A program made the translations under genes and the position numbers. DNA of 12,894 nucleotides from Lachnospiraceae bacterium (GTDB taxonomy: Bacteria; Bacillota; Clostridia; Lachnospirales; Lachnospiraceae): contig CAAGFP010000123.1 of NCBI GenBank assembly GCA_900769175.1, forward strand, positions 1 through 12,894. The letters run 5' to 3'. The notes beneath the pieces are model-generated. The model was not told the DNA's origin. It saw nothing but the letters and a program-made list of their open reading frames with translations, and made no database searches. Numbering within the stretch: the first letter of the stretch is position 1; the number at the start of each line of letters is the position of its first letter. This document shows, one piece after another, positions 12,893-12,894 of the stretch.

Positions 12893-12894
12893 CG

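Noticed and set aside
1..12894. tRNA or rRNA genes, insertion sequences, integration sites, relaxase or oriT
   Set aside because: Nothing of these kinds was seen; all sequence is accounted for by the packed minus-strand operon.

Overview
The window is the core transfer module of a Tn1549/CTn-like integrative and conjugative element (ICE) from a low-GC-phylum but GC-rich gut Clostridium-like host (Oscillospiraceae/Ruminococcaceae type; base composition looks mid-50s % G+C by eye). The host call rests on the gene set (DUF3801/PcfB, VirD4, Maff2, TrbL, PrgI, VirB4, NlpC/P60, DUF4315, DUF4366, topoisomerase III in this order), strong AGGAGG-type ribosome binding sites and frequent TTG starts. Every supported gene is on the minus strand, so the operon reads from right to left.

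Reading in the direction of transcription: the possible last codons of an upstream gene (12892-12848), a tandem hairpin/intrinsic terminator (12838-12756), a small Cys-rich protein, a winged-helix replication-initiator-like protein carrying an in-gene array of six 15-bp repeats next to an 84 % AT stretch (candidate origin), the PcfB-like accessory protein, the VirD4 coupling ATPase, an unknown 106-aa protein, the two-helix Maff2 protein, a stable hairpin, TrbL/VirB6-like channel protein, an MT-A70-type DNA methyltransferase, PrgI, the VirB4 ATPase, a second (TSPPY, beta-class) DNA methyltransferase, a membrane-anchored NlpC/P60 peptidoglycan hydrolase, DUF4315, the DUF4366 membrane protein and the first 98 codons of topoisomerase III, which runs off the left edge.

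The genes form one tightly packed unit: most junctions are 4-bp ATGA/TTGA overlaps or longer overlaps, and the only gaps of note are about 70 bp (11428-11497 and 8526-8594). Together they make a Gram-positive type IV secretion system: VirD4 with PcfB recruits the relaxosome, VirB4 powers assembly, TrbL, PrgI and Maff2 build the membrane channel, and the NlpC/P60 protein opens the wall. The two orphan methyltransferases probably mark or protect the transferred DNA. The relaxase, oriT, integrase and any cargo genes are not in this window.

The most interesting non-textbook signals are the in-gene iteron-like array with its AT-rich and G-rich flanks, the terminator that sits immediately in front of the operon with no room for a promoter between, the hairpin separating Maff2 from TrbL, and the two methyltransferases without restriction partners. 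No stretch over 300 bp lacks a gene.
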